A DNA stretch of 64,000 bases from Orientallactaga sibirica (GCA_036365145.1 JAEOAD010000029.1:22863001-22927000), one strand, 5' to 3'. Shown: positions 21,480 through 32,567, counted from the stretch's first letter. Program-made: numbers and translations. Notes: a model not told the origin generated them from the sequence alone.

Positions 21480-22775
21480 TAAGAGAAATATTTTTCCTCT
21501 CTCATATGTGGATCCTAGTTACAAATGTTTGTACTTGTATGTGAGTTGGAATAACACTCAGAAGCAGAGGCCAGTAAGCTAGAAAAGGGATAGAAAAGGA
21601 GGGAGGAGGAGGGGTCTGAAGAGGATGGTATTGTATATATGTAAGTAGAAGAACAGATTACTAGGGGAGGAAAGGCCTAAGTGAGGTCAGGGGAATAGAC
21701 TGAGTGAAGGAAAGGTGAGTGGAGGGCTAATCAAAATCTAAGAGGGTATGAGTAAGTCATATGGAAACCTACTTTTTTGGACAATGGCACACCCAGAAGC
21801 CATAAATTATTACTAAAAAAGTTTTAGTGCCAGGGATGGGATACCTTTCAATGAGTTGTTGGCCAGGGAGGTCCCTAATGCCTACCCCCAAACATTACAA
21901 GCAATTGCTGACTCTTGGTTTCCCACCAGGAATAGACCCTATTGCTAAAGACTCCACATACTTGGGCTTCAAGGTCACTAAGAATCCTGCTGGAGCTGAG
22001 CTGAAAACCTCCCCTGTGTAGACCAGCTGAAGAAATCTTGAAAACTCTATGTGGCATGCAATTCCATGGGAGAGAGACAAATCACCCATGAAGATAAACA
22101 ACAGTGTACACTGCAAGTCTTAACTTTGGCCAGCCAGGCCAAATGAGCCAAATGGTACAATAGTGGCATGTCTGTTATAGGAGAAATCTATGATAGGAGA
22201 AGTCATGAGCCCAAGGGGTGTAACATCTTCTGGTATTTGGCTCAATGTATATACTATGCTCACCAAACTGTCTGGTATGCACTTCTCTTAATGTTCATAC
22301 CCATAAATTAATGCTACTCTCACTTTTGGTTAGAGAATCTTCTCTTTTCAGATGGTGGTGACTTGGGGTGACTCATAAGGCACCATAGTGCTGAGAAGAA
22401 GTGACAGAGGAGCACTCAGCACTGAAACATCTCTATCACACCTTCCAAGGCTCAGAGTCCATTGTGGAAGAGATGGCAAAAAGAATGTAAAAGCCAAAAG
22501 AGTAGGACTCCTTATAATGCACTCTTCCAGACACAAAATGACCAGTATATCTATGACCTCACAGTGCCTTATACTACCTGCACAAGACCATCATAATAGA
22601 AGGTAAAGATGGTGACATCAAAATAAAAGAGAGCCGGGCGTGGTGGCGCACGCCTTTAATCCCAGCACTCAGGAGGCAGAGGTAGGAGGATCGCCGTAAG
22701 TTCGAGGCCACCCTGAGACTACATAGTTAATTCCAGGTCAGCCTGGGCCAGAGTGAGACCCTACCTCGAAAAACC

Positions 22776-22806
<31 letters not shown>

Positions 22807-22970
22807 CAAAACAAAACAAAACAACAAAATAAAAGAGAGACTGATTGAGAGGGGGAGGGGATATGATGGGGAGTAGAGTTGCAAAGGAGAAAGTTGGGGG
22901 GGGCAGGAATTACCATGCTTTACTGTTTATAATTATGTATGTTGTCAATAAAAAAGAAAAAATAAAAGAA
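21480..22970 (+). mobile_element. L1 3' end (ORF2 tail and long 3' UTR), sense
   Basis: Starts with the end of ORF2 (CTCTCATATGTGGATCCTAG). It continues through the long 3' UTR shared with 55846-57445, 62881-64000 and the antisense copy at 1-1060, and ends with AATAAA and an A-rich tail near 22945-22970. It is 5' truncated. A B1 is nested inside. Frames at 21827-22606 are UTR noise. Confidence 0.75.
22633..22824 (+). mobile_element. B1 SINE, sense, nested in L1 3' UTR
   Basis: Near-consensus GCCGGGCGTGGTGGCGCACG start and intact A and B box regions. The tail contains about nine AAAAC units. Flanked by a perfect 14-bp duplication CAAAATAAAAGAGA (22619-22632 and 22825-22838). It keeps several CpGs, suggesting it is one of the younger insertions here. 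Confidence 0.95.
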
Positions 22971-23559
22971 ACATTTCCCTAAAATCTATCCATAACATAC
23001 AAAATTTTTACTTTAATTTCTCCTCATCTTTCTATGTAAGAGTTGGCCATAATTAAACTTCCTGGCTTGTGTTTTTTATTGGTAGATCATGAGAACATAA
23101 CTCCTGTGCCCTGTTTCAATGGGGGGAATCTACATAGAGAGGTTGAGGATGACCTGAATGGAAAGTACTTGCTAGGATTCCACTCTCAACCAATCAGTTT
23201 GATAATTAGACCATACTTTTTCTCCAAATATATTTCTCCCCAGCTGTGAGACAGCCAGAGATCACTAGGAGGACCCTGGGACAGTACATACACAAGACTT
23301 AACTCACAACCAGTTTTCCATGAAAGCATGGTTTGTGTTCTTTCCTACCCACTGTGCTCTCTTCAGCAGTCTTGTGAACTTCAAAGACCAAGTACATCAT
23401 TTACCCAGGGTGTCTTCCATATCACGTGACTACAAATAGACTAGATAGAAATTTGAGATTGTTGAGAATTTTCACAAAAGAACAGGAAGCAAACAAACTG
23501 TTACCCAGTGGAATTATGACATGTTTTCTTCCACCCACGCCTATGTCCTTTCTTTGTTT
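22971..23559. other. unassigned DNA, no gene seen
   Basis: No recognised repeat. Frames at 23043-23249 and 23426-23704 lack domains. Confidence 0.4.
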
Positions 23560-23705
23560 TGCAGTTTTGTTGTTGCTGAGTGAAAGTTTCCCTACTTACT
23601 TGAGACTGGCCTCAAAGTCAAGATCCTCTTGCTTATACCTCATAAGTGCTGGCATTGTAAGCATTTGGCATCATATTCAGGCCATGTGTTTTCTGACCTG
23701 CTAAA
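23560..23705 (-). mobile_element. old B1-like (7SL-type) SINE, antisense
   Basis: Antisense 7SL-like order: a TTTGTTGTTG start, GAAAGTTTCCCTA, GACTGGCCTCAAAGTCAAG, ATCCTCTTGCTT, then AGTGCTGGCATTGTAAGC. Highly diverged. Confidence 0.6.
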
Positions 23706-24439
23706 ACACCCTTTAAATCTGTGTTTGAGTTACTAATAAATGGGAAAAAATGCCTTCTTTTGTTCATGAGGAGGCTGATCACTCTCCATCAGGAGACTGA
23801 CTCCCTGCAGCTCAAGTTGAATCTGACTTCAAACTACTCATATAAATAAACATCTCACTTCAGGAATTTGGATTTGAAGCAAACAACAACAACAACAACA
23901 AAAAAAAACCCTGCTTTTGCTAAAAATCATTGACTCTGCTTAGCCATAAGGTGGTTTCTATATTACCCATGAAAAGATTCAGAGAACCTTGCCAGAGAGA
24001 GGGAAAAAAAAAAGGGGGGAAGGATTGTGGAACAATGACTTTTTGAAAAGATCTACACAAGATTGGACTATCATGGATAAGGGAAAGGCTCATGAGGCCC
24101 CTCTCCTCCATGAGGAGGCAGTTACTGGCAGTTCTGGCAGTTACTGGTGGCTGGAGCATAAGGAGTGGTATAGGCTAGTAAATAGCCCTGTCTAGTAAAT
24201 AACCCCTCACACACCCTTAAGCAAGTAACCCTGATAAATCTCAGTAGTTCACATATATACAGGAAGATAAAGGATGGGAAACTAGTTGGAAAGAATTAGA
24301 AGTTCATGTATTAATGCAAGTGTAAGCCCCCAAAGAGAAGGTGAATATGATCAAAATACACTATATACATATCTGTTTTTCAAACAAACTTACAAACCAC
24401 AAAAGAAAACAATCACTGACTCCTCAGTAAGACTCTCAA
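23706..24439. other. unassigned DNA with a small (CAA)n tract
   Basis: (CAA)n at about 23882-23901, followed by an A run. No gene or named repeat. Confidence 0.4.
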
Positions 24440-25030
24440 TGCATCAGTTTGGGGGTAGCAGTGCCCCTACGAAAGTAGACGCGAGGAATTTCTTTGTACC
24501 TACGGAGGGATAATATAGCTCAGTCCACTTTGGTACAGTCGTAAATGTCAGAAGGTCTGGTCATTTAATTTTTTTTTTCTTATTTAAAAAAGTATTTTAT
24601 TTATTTAATTGCAGGAAGAGAGAGGGAGAGAGAGATGGGGGTGAGGGAATGTACACACCAGGGTCTCTAACCACAAAGAATGAACTCCAGATACACGCAC
24701 CATTTGTGTATCTGGCTTTACATAGGTACTGGGCTTTGAAGGCAAAAACACCTTAACTTCTGAGCCAACACTCCAGCCCCAGTTGTGGCCTTTTCTTATC
24801 TCATCTCTCCTAGAGTAGTCCTTCCAATTTATGAGATAATCAGCCCTCTTAGAGCAGGACCTTTCTGGAAGATTTCAGATTTCTGGGAAGATTGTTCTTT
24901 CCCTGAAAACCTTATCCTGACACCTGCCATTAACACTTGACTGCTAGTTCAGTCCCCACTTCCATAAAATACCCAAACCTTGGTATTGAGGTGGATTATC
25001 CCATTTTCCAGGATCACATTGCTGCCCAGA
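24440..25030 (+). mobile_element. retroviral LTR, same family as 32642-33480, with SINE inside
   Basis: The first 120 bp align with 32645-32770 (shared GAAAGTAGA, GAGGAAT, TTTCACTTTG-like and AGAAGGT blocks). After the SINE, a second alignable block reads TTTCTGGGAAGATTG...TCCTGACACCTG, against TTTCTTGGGAGAATTG...CCCTAGACACCTG at 33188-33233. The start TGCATCAG at 24440 is inferred by comparison. This copy keeps CpGs that the other has lost. The right end is uncertain. Confidence 0.5.
24575..24780 (-). mobile_element. B2-like SINE, antisense, nested in an LTR
   Basis: An antisense tail and (GA)n are followed by a body with GAATGTACACACCAGGGTC and the head ending CACTCCAGCCCC. Diverged. It separates the two alignable halves of the LTR at 24440-25030. 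Confidence 0.85.
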
Positions 25031-26107
25031 TGAGCACATAGCTTGCATTTCATTTCTTTCCCGTAGCTCTAAACTCTGTTTCCATAAGTTCTTCCTCTGC
25101 TAAGCTATAATAACATCTTTCTAAAAGCTTATACTTTAGTCTATGGATTTTATTTGTCTGAATTTATAAGACAAGATTCTGGAGGCAGCTAACTGTCAAA
25201 GTTTTGTGTGACCATTGATATTCTGGAGTTTCTGAGTTTTTGCCAACTTGAGTCAAGATAAGGCTTCAACACTGTCAAAGATACCCCTAATTTTCATATT
25301 ATATCTTGATGTATTGGCCAGGAATTCCATCGGCATGTGCATGGACCAATGCTCTGCTCTTTTTTTTTCCTTGCTTTGCTTCCTGCCTTTCTCTCTCTTC
25401 TTCTAGGCAACTCTGTCCTGATGGGGACTGCATGCAGCTGGGTAATGGTGGATTTTGAACATTTCTCTGGGAGACATGTGTTAAGCCTTGATCTGGTTTT
25501 TCCTCTCTGCCCACTCATAAAGCCAAAAAGAATGTGCTTGTACTTTATGAAAAGTTACCTGAGCTAGTCAATATATATTTAAAGTTTTTCTCTATAGAAA
25601 TTTATGCTTTGGTAAAAAGGCACCAACAATGACTAATTCTGAGAGAACTGATGGATTTAGGGTGGTGGACCCATGCTATGTGGCAAGAGGTATCACCATG
25701 GTGGCAGAGAGACTGAATGCAACAGGTAGACCCCCCACAGAAGGACAGCACAGCTGCTATTCACTCAGTGGTCTGGCTCAAAGGGCAGAAACAGGATTGT
25801 AGTTGGTCAGGAGGCTCAAGGAATATGCACATCTGCTTGGTTCTAGAGTCATCCATATAGGTCATGAGATGATTTCTCCATAATGAGAGACACTTGCTAG
25901 TGACTGCGTCTGTCTAATGTTTGCAGTTCTGCCTTTTTGTTTTAGATGGAATATGATGTTTTACCTGTACACAGATTTTTCTCTGCGTTTCTTGTAGTAC
26001 AACAGTGTGGCTTTCCTAACCCAGAGATCCTGACAGATTTATCTGAGGAATTCATCATCAGTGTCATATGCTTCCATCCTACCTAGATTAATGAATAAAA
26101 TATTCAA
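25031..26107. other. unassigned DNA, no gene seen
   Basis: No repeat or exon recognised. If 24440-33480 is one provirus, this would be its 5' internal part, but I see no gag motif. Confidence 0.35.
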
Positions 26108-26262
26108 AACTTCTTGTTGTTCCTGTTTGAAGCAGGAACTTATTCTAGACCTAGAACTCAATCTGTAGTCCAGGCTGGCCTTGAACTCACAGTGATCCCC
26201 CTACCTCAGCCTTCCAAGTGCTAGGAATAAAAAAAAAAAAATGTGCCACCAGGCCTGGCTAA
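26108..26262 (-). mobile_element. B1 SINE, antisense, with an internal A-run expansion
   Basis: Antisense B1 body: GTAGTCCAGGCTGGCCTTGA, ACTCACAGTGATCC, then CCAAGTGCTAGG and GTGCCACCAGGCCTGGC. An A run of about 13 bases (26228-26240) replaces the usual short AAAGG in the middle. Confidence 0.85.
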
Positions 26263-26374
26263 GAATTCAAATTGTTTTAAGAGAATGTTAGAGACTCAAA
26301 CCACCAGGGTGTTGAAATCCTCTTTGTCTTGTGCAGTTATTAGAAGCTATTTGTACTAAAAGTCTCAATATTTA

Positions 26375-26418
26375 TTCCAGAGGTATTTGTTTGTTTACTT
26401 ATTATTTATTTATTTGCC
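26375..26418. repeat. TTTA/TTTG-rich simple sequence
   Basis: An imperfect TTTG, TTTA and TTAT repeat tract. Confidence 0.6.
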
Positions 26419-26544
26419 AATACTGCTTTAATGGCTGAGACATGCTTAGAGGCTAAATATGTGAATGCGTGGCTGAGACAATTTTAGAGCCATAATCAAA
26501 AGAAGTATACAAGAGACCTCCAGAATGGAAAACTGAGCAATTTT

Positions 26545-26749
26545 AAATATATATAATTTACTTGAGAGAGAGAGAGAAAGGGACAGAGAGAGTGTGTGTG
26601 AGAGAGAGAGACAGAATGGGCATGCCAGGGCCTCCAGCCACTGCAAACGAACTTGTGCATCTGGCTTACAAGGATCCTGGAGAGTCAAACCAGGATCCTT
26701 TGGCTTTACAGGCAAATACCTTAACTGCTAAGCCATCTCTACAGCCCAG
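26545..26749 (-). mobile_element. B2-like SINE, antisense, internally deleted, with target-site duplication
   Basis: Body ATGGGCATGCCAGGGCCTCC then CAAACGAAC jumps directly to CTTGTGCATCTGGC, so about 25 bp present in other copies are missing. Flanks ACTGAGCAATTTT (26532-26544) and ACTCAGCAATTTT (26750-26762) form a 13-bp duplication with one mismatch. Confidence 0.9.
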
Positions 26750-26762
26750 ACTCAGCAATTTT

Positions 26763-27911
26763 GAAAGAAATTAGTCATAGATCCTGCACAAACAGACTAA
26801 TATTAATCATGTAAAAAGCAAATTATGAGCTCACCTAGATTGTGGGTATTAATATGGGAACACACTATCAGGGAGAGTTAAATCCATAGACTCTTCTCTA
26901 TTTGTCACTGATCAGGGGGTTCAAAGCCTAAGTTACACCAGAATACACTGGTAAAAGCAACTAACCCATGTAAGTCTAGCTCTGTTTCTTTTGTGGCCAC
27001 TTGCAAAGAGAAAAGTTCTCTTAAGGGACACTGTAGAGGAAGAAACAGACAAAAAAGGGACATGTTATAGTATATGACCTTTTCTCTTATAGATGAGTAG
27101 TCATGTGTCTTCAGCATATGCTTTCCTAATCAGTTTCTTCACCTATTGGGCTATGCACAATCTAGAAAGTGCCTTGTGTGCAGGCTTTCTTGCTCTAAGA
27201 TTCAGAAAATGTTATGCTACTTGAGCACACTTGACTGCCATGTGCTGGCTTCTGGTTGGTGCAGTGATCCTGAGGCTCCTCTGGGACTTGGCTTTCTAAC
27301 TAACCAAAAGTGCCACACAAGGCTATTGATACTTTAAATCAAGGTCAATATATTGAAAATTTGATTCTGACTCTCTTTTTTTTTCTATCTCATGATAATA
27401 TAAATTGCATTAATAACTCATCATATGCTGGCTCAATTCATGGATTCAGGGAAGAGTATCCACACCCTGATCTGAGACATCTGGCAGATGGAACCCATGT
27501 CTCCTTCAGACCATGTCCTAAGACAAAATGGTGACTTAACTCAGTGATAAGGAAAAGGAGAATGCCAAACAGCGTATGAAGTGTTTGGGTTATCACAATA
27601 TACATTTTCTCTCTTGTCCAAAATCACTACATCCTTGTTCTTGTTACAAATAATAGTTCTCAGAGTTTTGAGAGACTGACAAGTATACATACAATCAAAA
27701 ATCAGATTTCTGTAAGGTTAACAGCAAGCTAGAACTATAAAATTTAGCACAAGTTTACAAGTAATGTTAATTTGTCACATAATGTCATAAATACCATTCA
27801 ATTTCACCTCTGTTTAGTAAGTTAATGTCAAGGTTAAAATTCAGTTCACTGATGTTGATTTGCTCATGATAACACTTATGAAAGTGGCTATAAAATGTTC
27901 AGTGAAGATAG
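26763..27911. other. unassigned DNA, no gene seen
   Basis: No recognised repeat. Frames of 60-75 codons at 26905-27534 have no domain. Confidence 0.4.
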
Positions 27912-28149
27912 GGGGCTGGAGACATGACTTAGCAGTTAATGCACTTGCCTGAAAGCTTAAATACCTGGATTTGATTCCCTAGTACCTACGAAAAGCCATT
28001 TGGCAGAAAGTGGTACAATCCATCTGGAGTTCACAGTGGCTAGAGGCCCTGGCACCCATCCATTTTCTGTCTCTCTCATCTTTCTTATTTCTCTCTCTCT
28101 TCTCTCTGTCTCTCACTGCATGCAAATAAATAAACAAAATATTTAAAAA
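27912..28149 (+). mobile_element. B2-like SINE, sense
   Basis: Starts GGGCTGGAGACATGACTTAG, with B box ATTTGATTCC. The body is diverged, followed by a (CT)n run and an AAATAAATAAACAAAA tail. Confidence 0.88.
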
Positions 28150-28376
28150 TATAGATATATTTCTATTTCAGGATTTTAGTTACTGGAGAAGAAAGTATTA
28201 ATAAGCTCAAGATTTATTTATTAGATATTGACTTTTTTCCTTTATAAAGGTACATTTAAAAATCATACCCAAGAAAACTAATTCTTATAAATGGTCATTA
28301 CTGGGTTTGTAATTTAAGTTTTATAAAAGGAATAATGTAGCTTGATTCATTGTGACCTTTGTTCTTAAGGAGCTCT
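28150..28376. other. AT-rich unassigned DNA
   Basis: Nothing recognised. Confidence 0.4.
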
Positions 28377-28715
28377 TGAAGTTAACTTCATGTTGCTGAC
28401 AGAAAGTACCTGATCAAAAGCAATTTATGGGAAGAAAGGATTTATTTTGGCTCACAGACTTGAGGGAAAGTCCTATGATTAGAAGAGAAAACATGGAATG
28501 AGTAAAGGCTGGACATCACCTCCTGGCCAATATGAGGTGGACAACAGCAGCAAGAGAGTGTGCTAAACACTGACAAGGAGGAGCAGGCTATAACACCCTT
28601 AAGTCCATCCCCCAAAACACACCTCCAACAAGGTTTCAGTTCCCAAATTTCTATCAGTTTGGGATTAAGCATTCATAATACATAAATTCAAGATTCAACT
28701 TGAATCAAACTACCA
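28377..28715 (-). mobile_element. MaLR (ORR1-like) LTR, antisense
   Basis: Same antisense order as 19673-20024: GATTTATTTTGGCTCACAG, GGACATCACCTCCTGGCCAA, GAGCAGGCTATAACACCC, ending CAAACTACCA (28715). It serves as the uninterrupted reference for the split LTR at 8730-9462. Confidence 0.85.
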
Positions 28716-28903
28716 AAGGAGTCATGAAAACTCCTCCATATTCTATGAGAAAACTGTTTTCTCAATTTTTCACAGTTTCCAATTTCTGAGTCAAAGTGAG
28801 TTAACCCCTAGTTGTATGTAATACTGGAATCTGTAATTGACAAGCAATTCTATTTAGACATAAGCTGTTAGATATCTTGTTTAAACTTTTTCTACTTTGA
28901 CAG

Positions 28904-29143
28904 TCCTGGGTATGGTGATATAGATAAGTTTGTAGAGATCTTGCCTAGCAAGCGCAAAGCCCTGGGTTTGATTCCTAGTACTGCACAAACCAGGCAAAGT
29001 GGTACATGCCTGTAAAAATAGCACCCAGGAGGGAGAGGAAGGAGGACCAAAAGTTCAAGATTTTCTTCAGCTACATAAGGAATTTGAAGTCAGCCTGGGC
29101 TATATGAGATACTGTGTCAAAACAAAGCAAAACAAAACAAAAG
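28904..29143 (+). mobile_element. B4 SINE (ID-like head plus B1 body), sense
   Basis: A tRNA-like head (GATCTTGCCTAGCAAGCGCA, CCCTGGGTTTGATTCC) joins a B1-like right part (CCAGGCAAAGTGGTACATGC...GTCAGCCTGGGCTA) and ends in AAAACAAA units. The composite is diagnostic of rodent B4. Confidence 0.85.
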
Positions 29144-29691
29144 ATAGTCATGGGTAACAAGAATGATGAGATGTAAAATTGCTTTATGTTAATTGAAGTA
29201 ACCCTTAATGATATGTATCAGATCGAGTGCTATATATTTCTGTTTCAAGATTAGGTTTGTGTCTAGTATAGTCTAGACAAAAATAGTGATAAAGCCACTA
29301 AAAATGGACATGTGTACATAGATATATTTTAAGATCATATCAAATTACTAGAAACAGGCATCCAGGTTTTCAGCTATTAAACAGAAAGTGCTTGTTCATG
29401 CTTGCTACAAGGTAGACCGTTGTCCATGTGTAAACAAATAAACAACGTCCAATCTGCTTTTTAGAGTGCCTAACAGACTCAATTAAAAGGTCAACAATTT
29501 ATATGGGTCTAAGTGCTTATTATAATAACTTAAATCTTTGGCAGATTATGTTGTTTTTGTTTGCTGTCAGAGCACAAGTCTATTAAGTGTTTTGCCTATG
29601 TTTATACCGGTCTGATGTTTAAGATATACTATAAGTGACTTATATTGCCAAAGTAAGAGTTATGAATGAAAGGTTAAAAATAAGTTAATTT
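29144..29691. other. AT-rich unassigned DNA
   Basis: Nothing recognised. Confidence 0.4.
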
Positions 29692-29940
29692 GGGCTGGCC
29701 AGATTGCTTAGTGGTTAAGGCACTTTCCTGAGAAGCCCAAGGACCCATGTTTGACTCTCCAGGTCCCACATAAGCCAAACGCACAAAGTGATGCAAGCAC
29801 AAGGTCACATATGTGCACGAGGGGGCACACATGTGCATAAGGGGGCACAACATGTTTGGTTGCAGTGGCTGGAGGCCCTGGCATGCCAATTATCTCTCTC
29901 TCTCTCTCTTTTGCTTTCTCACATAAAAAGGCCATACATA
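29692..29940 (+). mobile_element. B2-like SINE, sense, long subfamily with an internal duplication
   Basis: Head GGGCTGGCCAGATTGCTTAG, B box GTTTGACTCTCC. The extra block is present and locally duplicated: CATATGTGCACGAGGGGGCA followed by CATGTGCATAAGGGGGCA. Body, (CT)n and A-rich tail follow. Confidence 0.9.
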
Positions 29941-29997
29941 ACTAATAAAAAATATATTAAAATTTTTTAAAAAGGCCAGTCTGTTGGGCTTGCCTCA

Positions 29998-30021
29998 AAA
30001 AAAAAAAAAAAAAAAAAAAAA
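29998..30021 (+). repeat. poly(A) run
   Basis: About 24 consecutive A. It lies just before the retroviral pol remnant and may be the tail of a lost insertion. Confidence 0.9.
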
Positions 30022-30059
30022 GGTAACGTAAAAAGGTTATTAGAGTTGAATTAAGGAAA

Positions 30060-30290
30060 GTTGGCTGTCTAATAACAAAAGTCATTTTTGTCTCATACTC
30101 AAGTTCAGATCCTACAATATGTCAGTGACACCTTTTTCTGTGCCCCTGCAGAGGAGGCTTCACAAGAGAGTAATGAGACACTTCTCAAATTCTTGACAGA
30201 GGAGTTGCCTTTCTTCTTACTGTCCCTGGATCATCACATCCCTTCCCTTTAAGAACAGGCCGCAAATAACCTGGCTTACCATGAGTTACC
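30060..30290 (+). pseudogene. retroviral pol remnant: reverse transcriptase motif C region
   Basis: One frame (about 30100-30200) reads a block ending in YVSD (30118-30129), followed by a CAP-x-EEASQE stretch and a leucine-rich TLLKFL helix. This is the pattern around the YVDD active site of gammaretrovirus-like (class I) reverse transcriptase, which copies viral RNA into DNA. The first of the two catalytic aspartates is serine here. Stops follow downstream (for example 30249), and the fingers domain upstream is missing. It is a dead relic in line with RNase H at 30870 and env at 32140. Confidence 0.7.
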
Positions 30291-30869
30291 TTGAGGTTTT
30301 AGGCTACAGTTTGAGCTCCATTGGGGACCCACTCTCTCCTGCATGAGAAGAGAAACCTTGATCCCTTAAGGGACCATATGGTTCCTTCATCTAGACCTGT
30401 TTTGCAGGAAGGAAAGAAAATGAACTGAAGTTTCCATGCCCAACTCTTTTCATCTGTCTCTGGCACCATCCAGAGCTGACCCAAAGCCATAAGTCAGGCC
30501 CTGAGGCTTCTCAATTTCCTGGCAGATAGACACCATAAAACTTCAAGTTCCTGGGATCACTGTGCCAAGACACTGCACACTATTTGTGATTTGTTTTATC
30601 AGGGATGCCAGTTGTAGCAGAACATGTCAGTAAATAATTGTTCAAAGAGTCAGAGGGAGGAAATCTCAGGAGATTGAGGCCAGCCTGACTCTAGGAACTG
30701 TCTGCAATGGTCCCTTGAATTCCCGAGGCTACCAAATTAACTTTGGGGAATGACTGCCAGGGGGATTGCTGGCTAACTGATAATAGCCCCCTGAGATAAC
30801 AGATTGCCTTCCTAAATGGTTCTTTATAGAACAAAGAAAACACAGGTCTAACTATGCAGTAGCCAATTT
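30291..30869 (+). other. decayed retroviral internal sequence, probable
   Basis: Lies between RT and RNase H remnants, where the thumb and connection domains should be. I see no unbroken motif. A 63-codon minus-strand frame at 30299-30490 is chance. Confidence 0.35.
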
Positions 30870-31095
30870 AAATGAGATGATTAACAGTCCACCCTTTTCT
30901 TCACACAGTAATGCTCATCTGAAAAAACTGGTGGTTCTCACCAGAGCACCAGAACTAAGCAAAACTCTGAGTGTTAATATTTACACAGATTCTAAATATG
31001 CCATCCTGGTCCTACATGCTTCAAAGGAGAAAATAAGAATGATCCCTTTTTACAGAACTATGCAGCTGCTCTTAGGTGAAGCCAATTAATAGAAA
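30870..31095 (+). pseudogene. retroviral pol remnant: RNase H region
   Basis: The plus-strand frame from about 30913 shows an LVVLTRA-type helix followed by YTDSKYA (30982-31002), the signature of retroviral RNase H, which degrades the RNA strand of the RNA-DNA hybrid. The TDS aspartate is kept. The glutamate expected in the preceding helix is replaced by lysine. The frame leaves homology after about 31025 and ends at 31089. Order and strand agree with the RT remnant. Confidence 0.75.
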
Positions 31096-32011
31096 AGGTC
31101 CTAAAAGATGGCAAGATTTTATTGTCTTGTTAATAAGAACCACTTTTAAATGTTTTAAATTTGTTGGTAAAATTATCTCCAGAAATGGTAGGTAACATGT
31201 TTGCCTGTACTTACAAACATCAAGTATTTAAAAGTAAGATATATGTTTTCTATTTTTTAGATATATCTTTCCATATCACCAGACAACTTAAGATAGAGCT
31301 AGATGTTACCCAATAATGTTAAGGTTTATACCATTCTTTAACTAGATCTATTTTGTAAAAGATGAATGGTACAGATATGGTCTGTAGTCACCCTTTCTTT
31401 CTGGATCTTTAATAACCAGACAAAGCAGCCAAAATCAGTGACAATATCAGGGCTAAAATACCAGTCAATATATTGATTCCAGGCCCCAGGTTAAGTCCTA
31501 GTAAATGAAATAATACTTATAGATGGTCCTACAGCTCTGTGTAGTCATCTATTTTCTTCATCAGAGAGATTATAGAGGCCCAAAGATTGCACTCTACACA
31601 ATGCAGAGTCTGCAAGAGGAGAGTCACAACTGAGCAAGATCACATCAATGTTTCCAAGTGAAGCCACCTGGCAAGCACAACCCTGATGCATCCCAACAGA
31701 TGGCTCAAATTCTGAGAGAGACACAGAGCTCCTCTCAGGCCCTGGAAGTCTCTCTTAAAGAATAACTGCCCTTAAAAGTAAATATAGTAAAATTTTGTTT
31801 GCTCACTTGGTCTTAAGCACCCAACAGAAACACATAGCCAGAAAATGCTGCAAGCCTTAAAAGCAGTAGGCAATGAAATCCAGGGGATTCCTTCTTAATT
31901 ACAAAGGCCAAATGATAAAAATGAACAACTATACAAGACAGTGTGGCTTTAGGTGTGCTTGTGGAGACTCAGAGTGACACCTGTGCCATTGTCAAGATTA
32001 AATACCTTATA
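31096..32011 (+). other. decayed retroviral internal sequence, probable
   Basis: Sits between pol and env remnants. I could not identify integrase or surface-envelope motifs with confidence. All frames are heavily interrupted. Confidence 0.35.
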
Positions 32012-32015
32012 AATA

Positions 32016-32047
<32 letters not shown>
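32012..32047. repeat. (AT)n microsatellite
   Basis: An uninterrupted AT dinucleotide tract of about 30 bases within decayed retroviral sequence. Confidence 0.9.
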
Positions 32048-32051
<4 letters not shown>

Positions 32052-32139
32052 AATTCTTTATGAGATTTACAAAAACAGGTTCAAACCTTGTCAGATACCA
32101 CTATGAACAACTTTAGATAGGATTTGTGGATCACCATGG

Positions 32140-32325
32140 TGAGAAAAATATGCCTATCCTATCATTTCTGGTAATAGTGATTCTGTTAGTTTTTAGACCC
32201 TGTGTGCTCAGCATCTATTTTAACCTTATTTTCTCTCTTTTTAGTGAAATCACATTCAGATTGTCCTATGATAAACTAACTTCATCTACATGTGTTGTCT
32301 GGTTGCCTTCCAAGGCCTGACAGGC
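32140..32325 (+). pseudogene. retroviral env remnant: transmembrane anchor and start of cytoplasmic tail
   Basis: The frame at about 32150-32290 gives a long hydrophobic segment (LSFLVIVILLVF) directly followed by a PC-V-L motif and then an amphipathic tail. This is the arrangement at the end of gammaretrovirus-like TM envelope proteins. Just upstream the likely reading frame shifts (32140-32155), and no ectodomain can be read. It is a dead relic. Position before the polypurine-like tract and LTR supports the call; a chance hydrophobic frame is the alternative. Confidence 0.5.
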
Positions 32326-32523
32326 TAAATAAAAGAGAACCCTACAGAGCCCAAATTTACTCAGTGTGTACTCCCTTGACTCCTGTTGATTTAATCTTTC
32401 TTCCCCAAAACTTTATCCAGGATTATGTCCATGCACTATACTAAATGCCAGTGCACTTTCAGAGTTCCTGAGATTGACCTACTGGAGAGGTCACCTAACT
32501 GGCACACCTGACCACCCACATAA

Positions 32524-32525
<2 letters not shown>

Positions 32526-32560
<35 letters not shown>
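32526..32560 (+). repeat. poly(A) run
   Basis: About 33 A followed by GAAAAAACAG. No SINE body precedes it. Confidence 0.9.

Positions 32561-32567
<7 letters not shown>

Noticed and set aside
30299..30490. 63-codon minus-strand frame inside the retroviral relic
   Set aside because: Runs opposite to the pol and env remnants and shows no motif.
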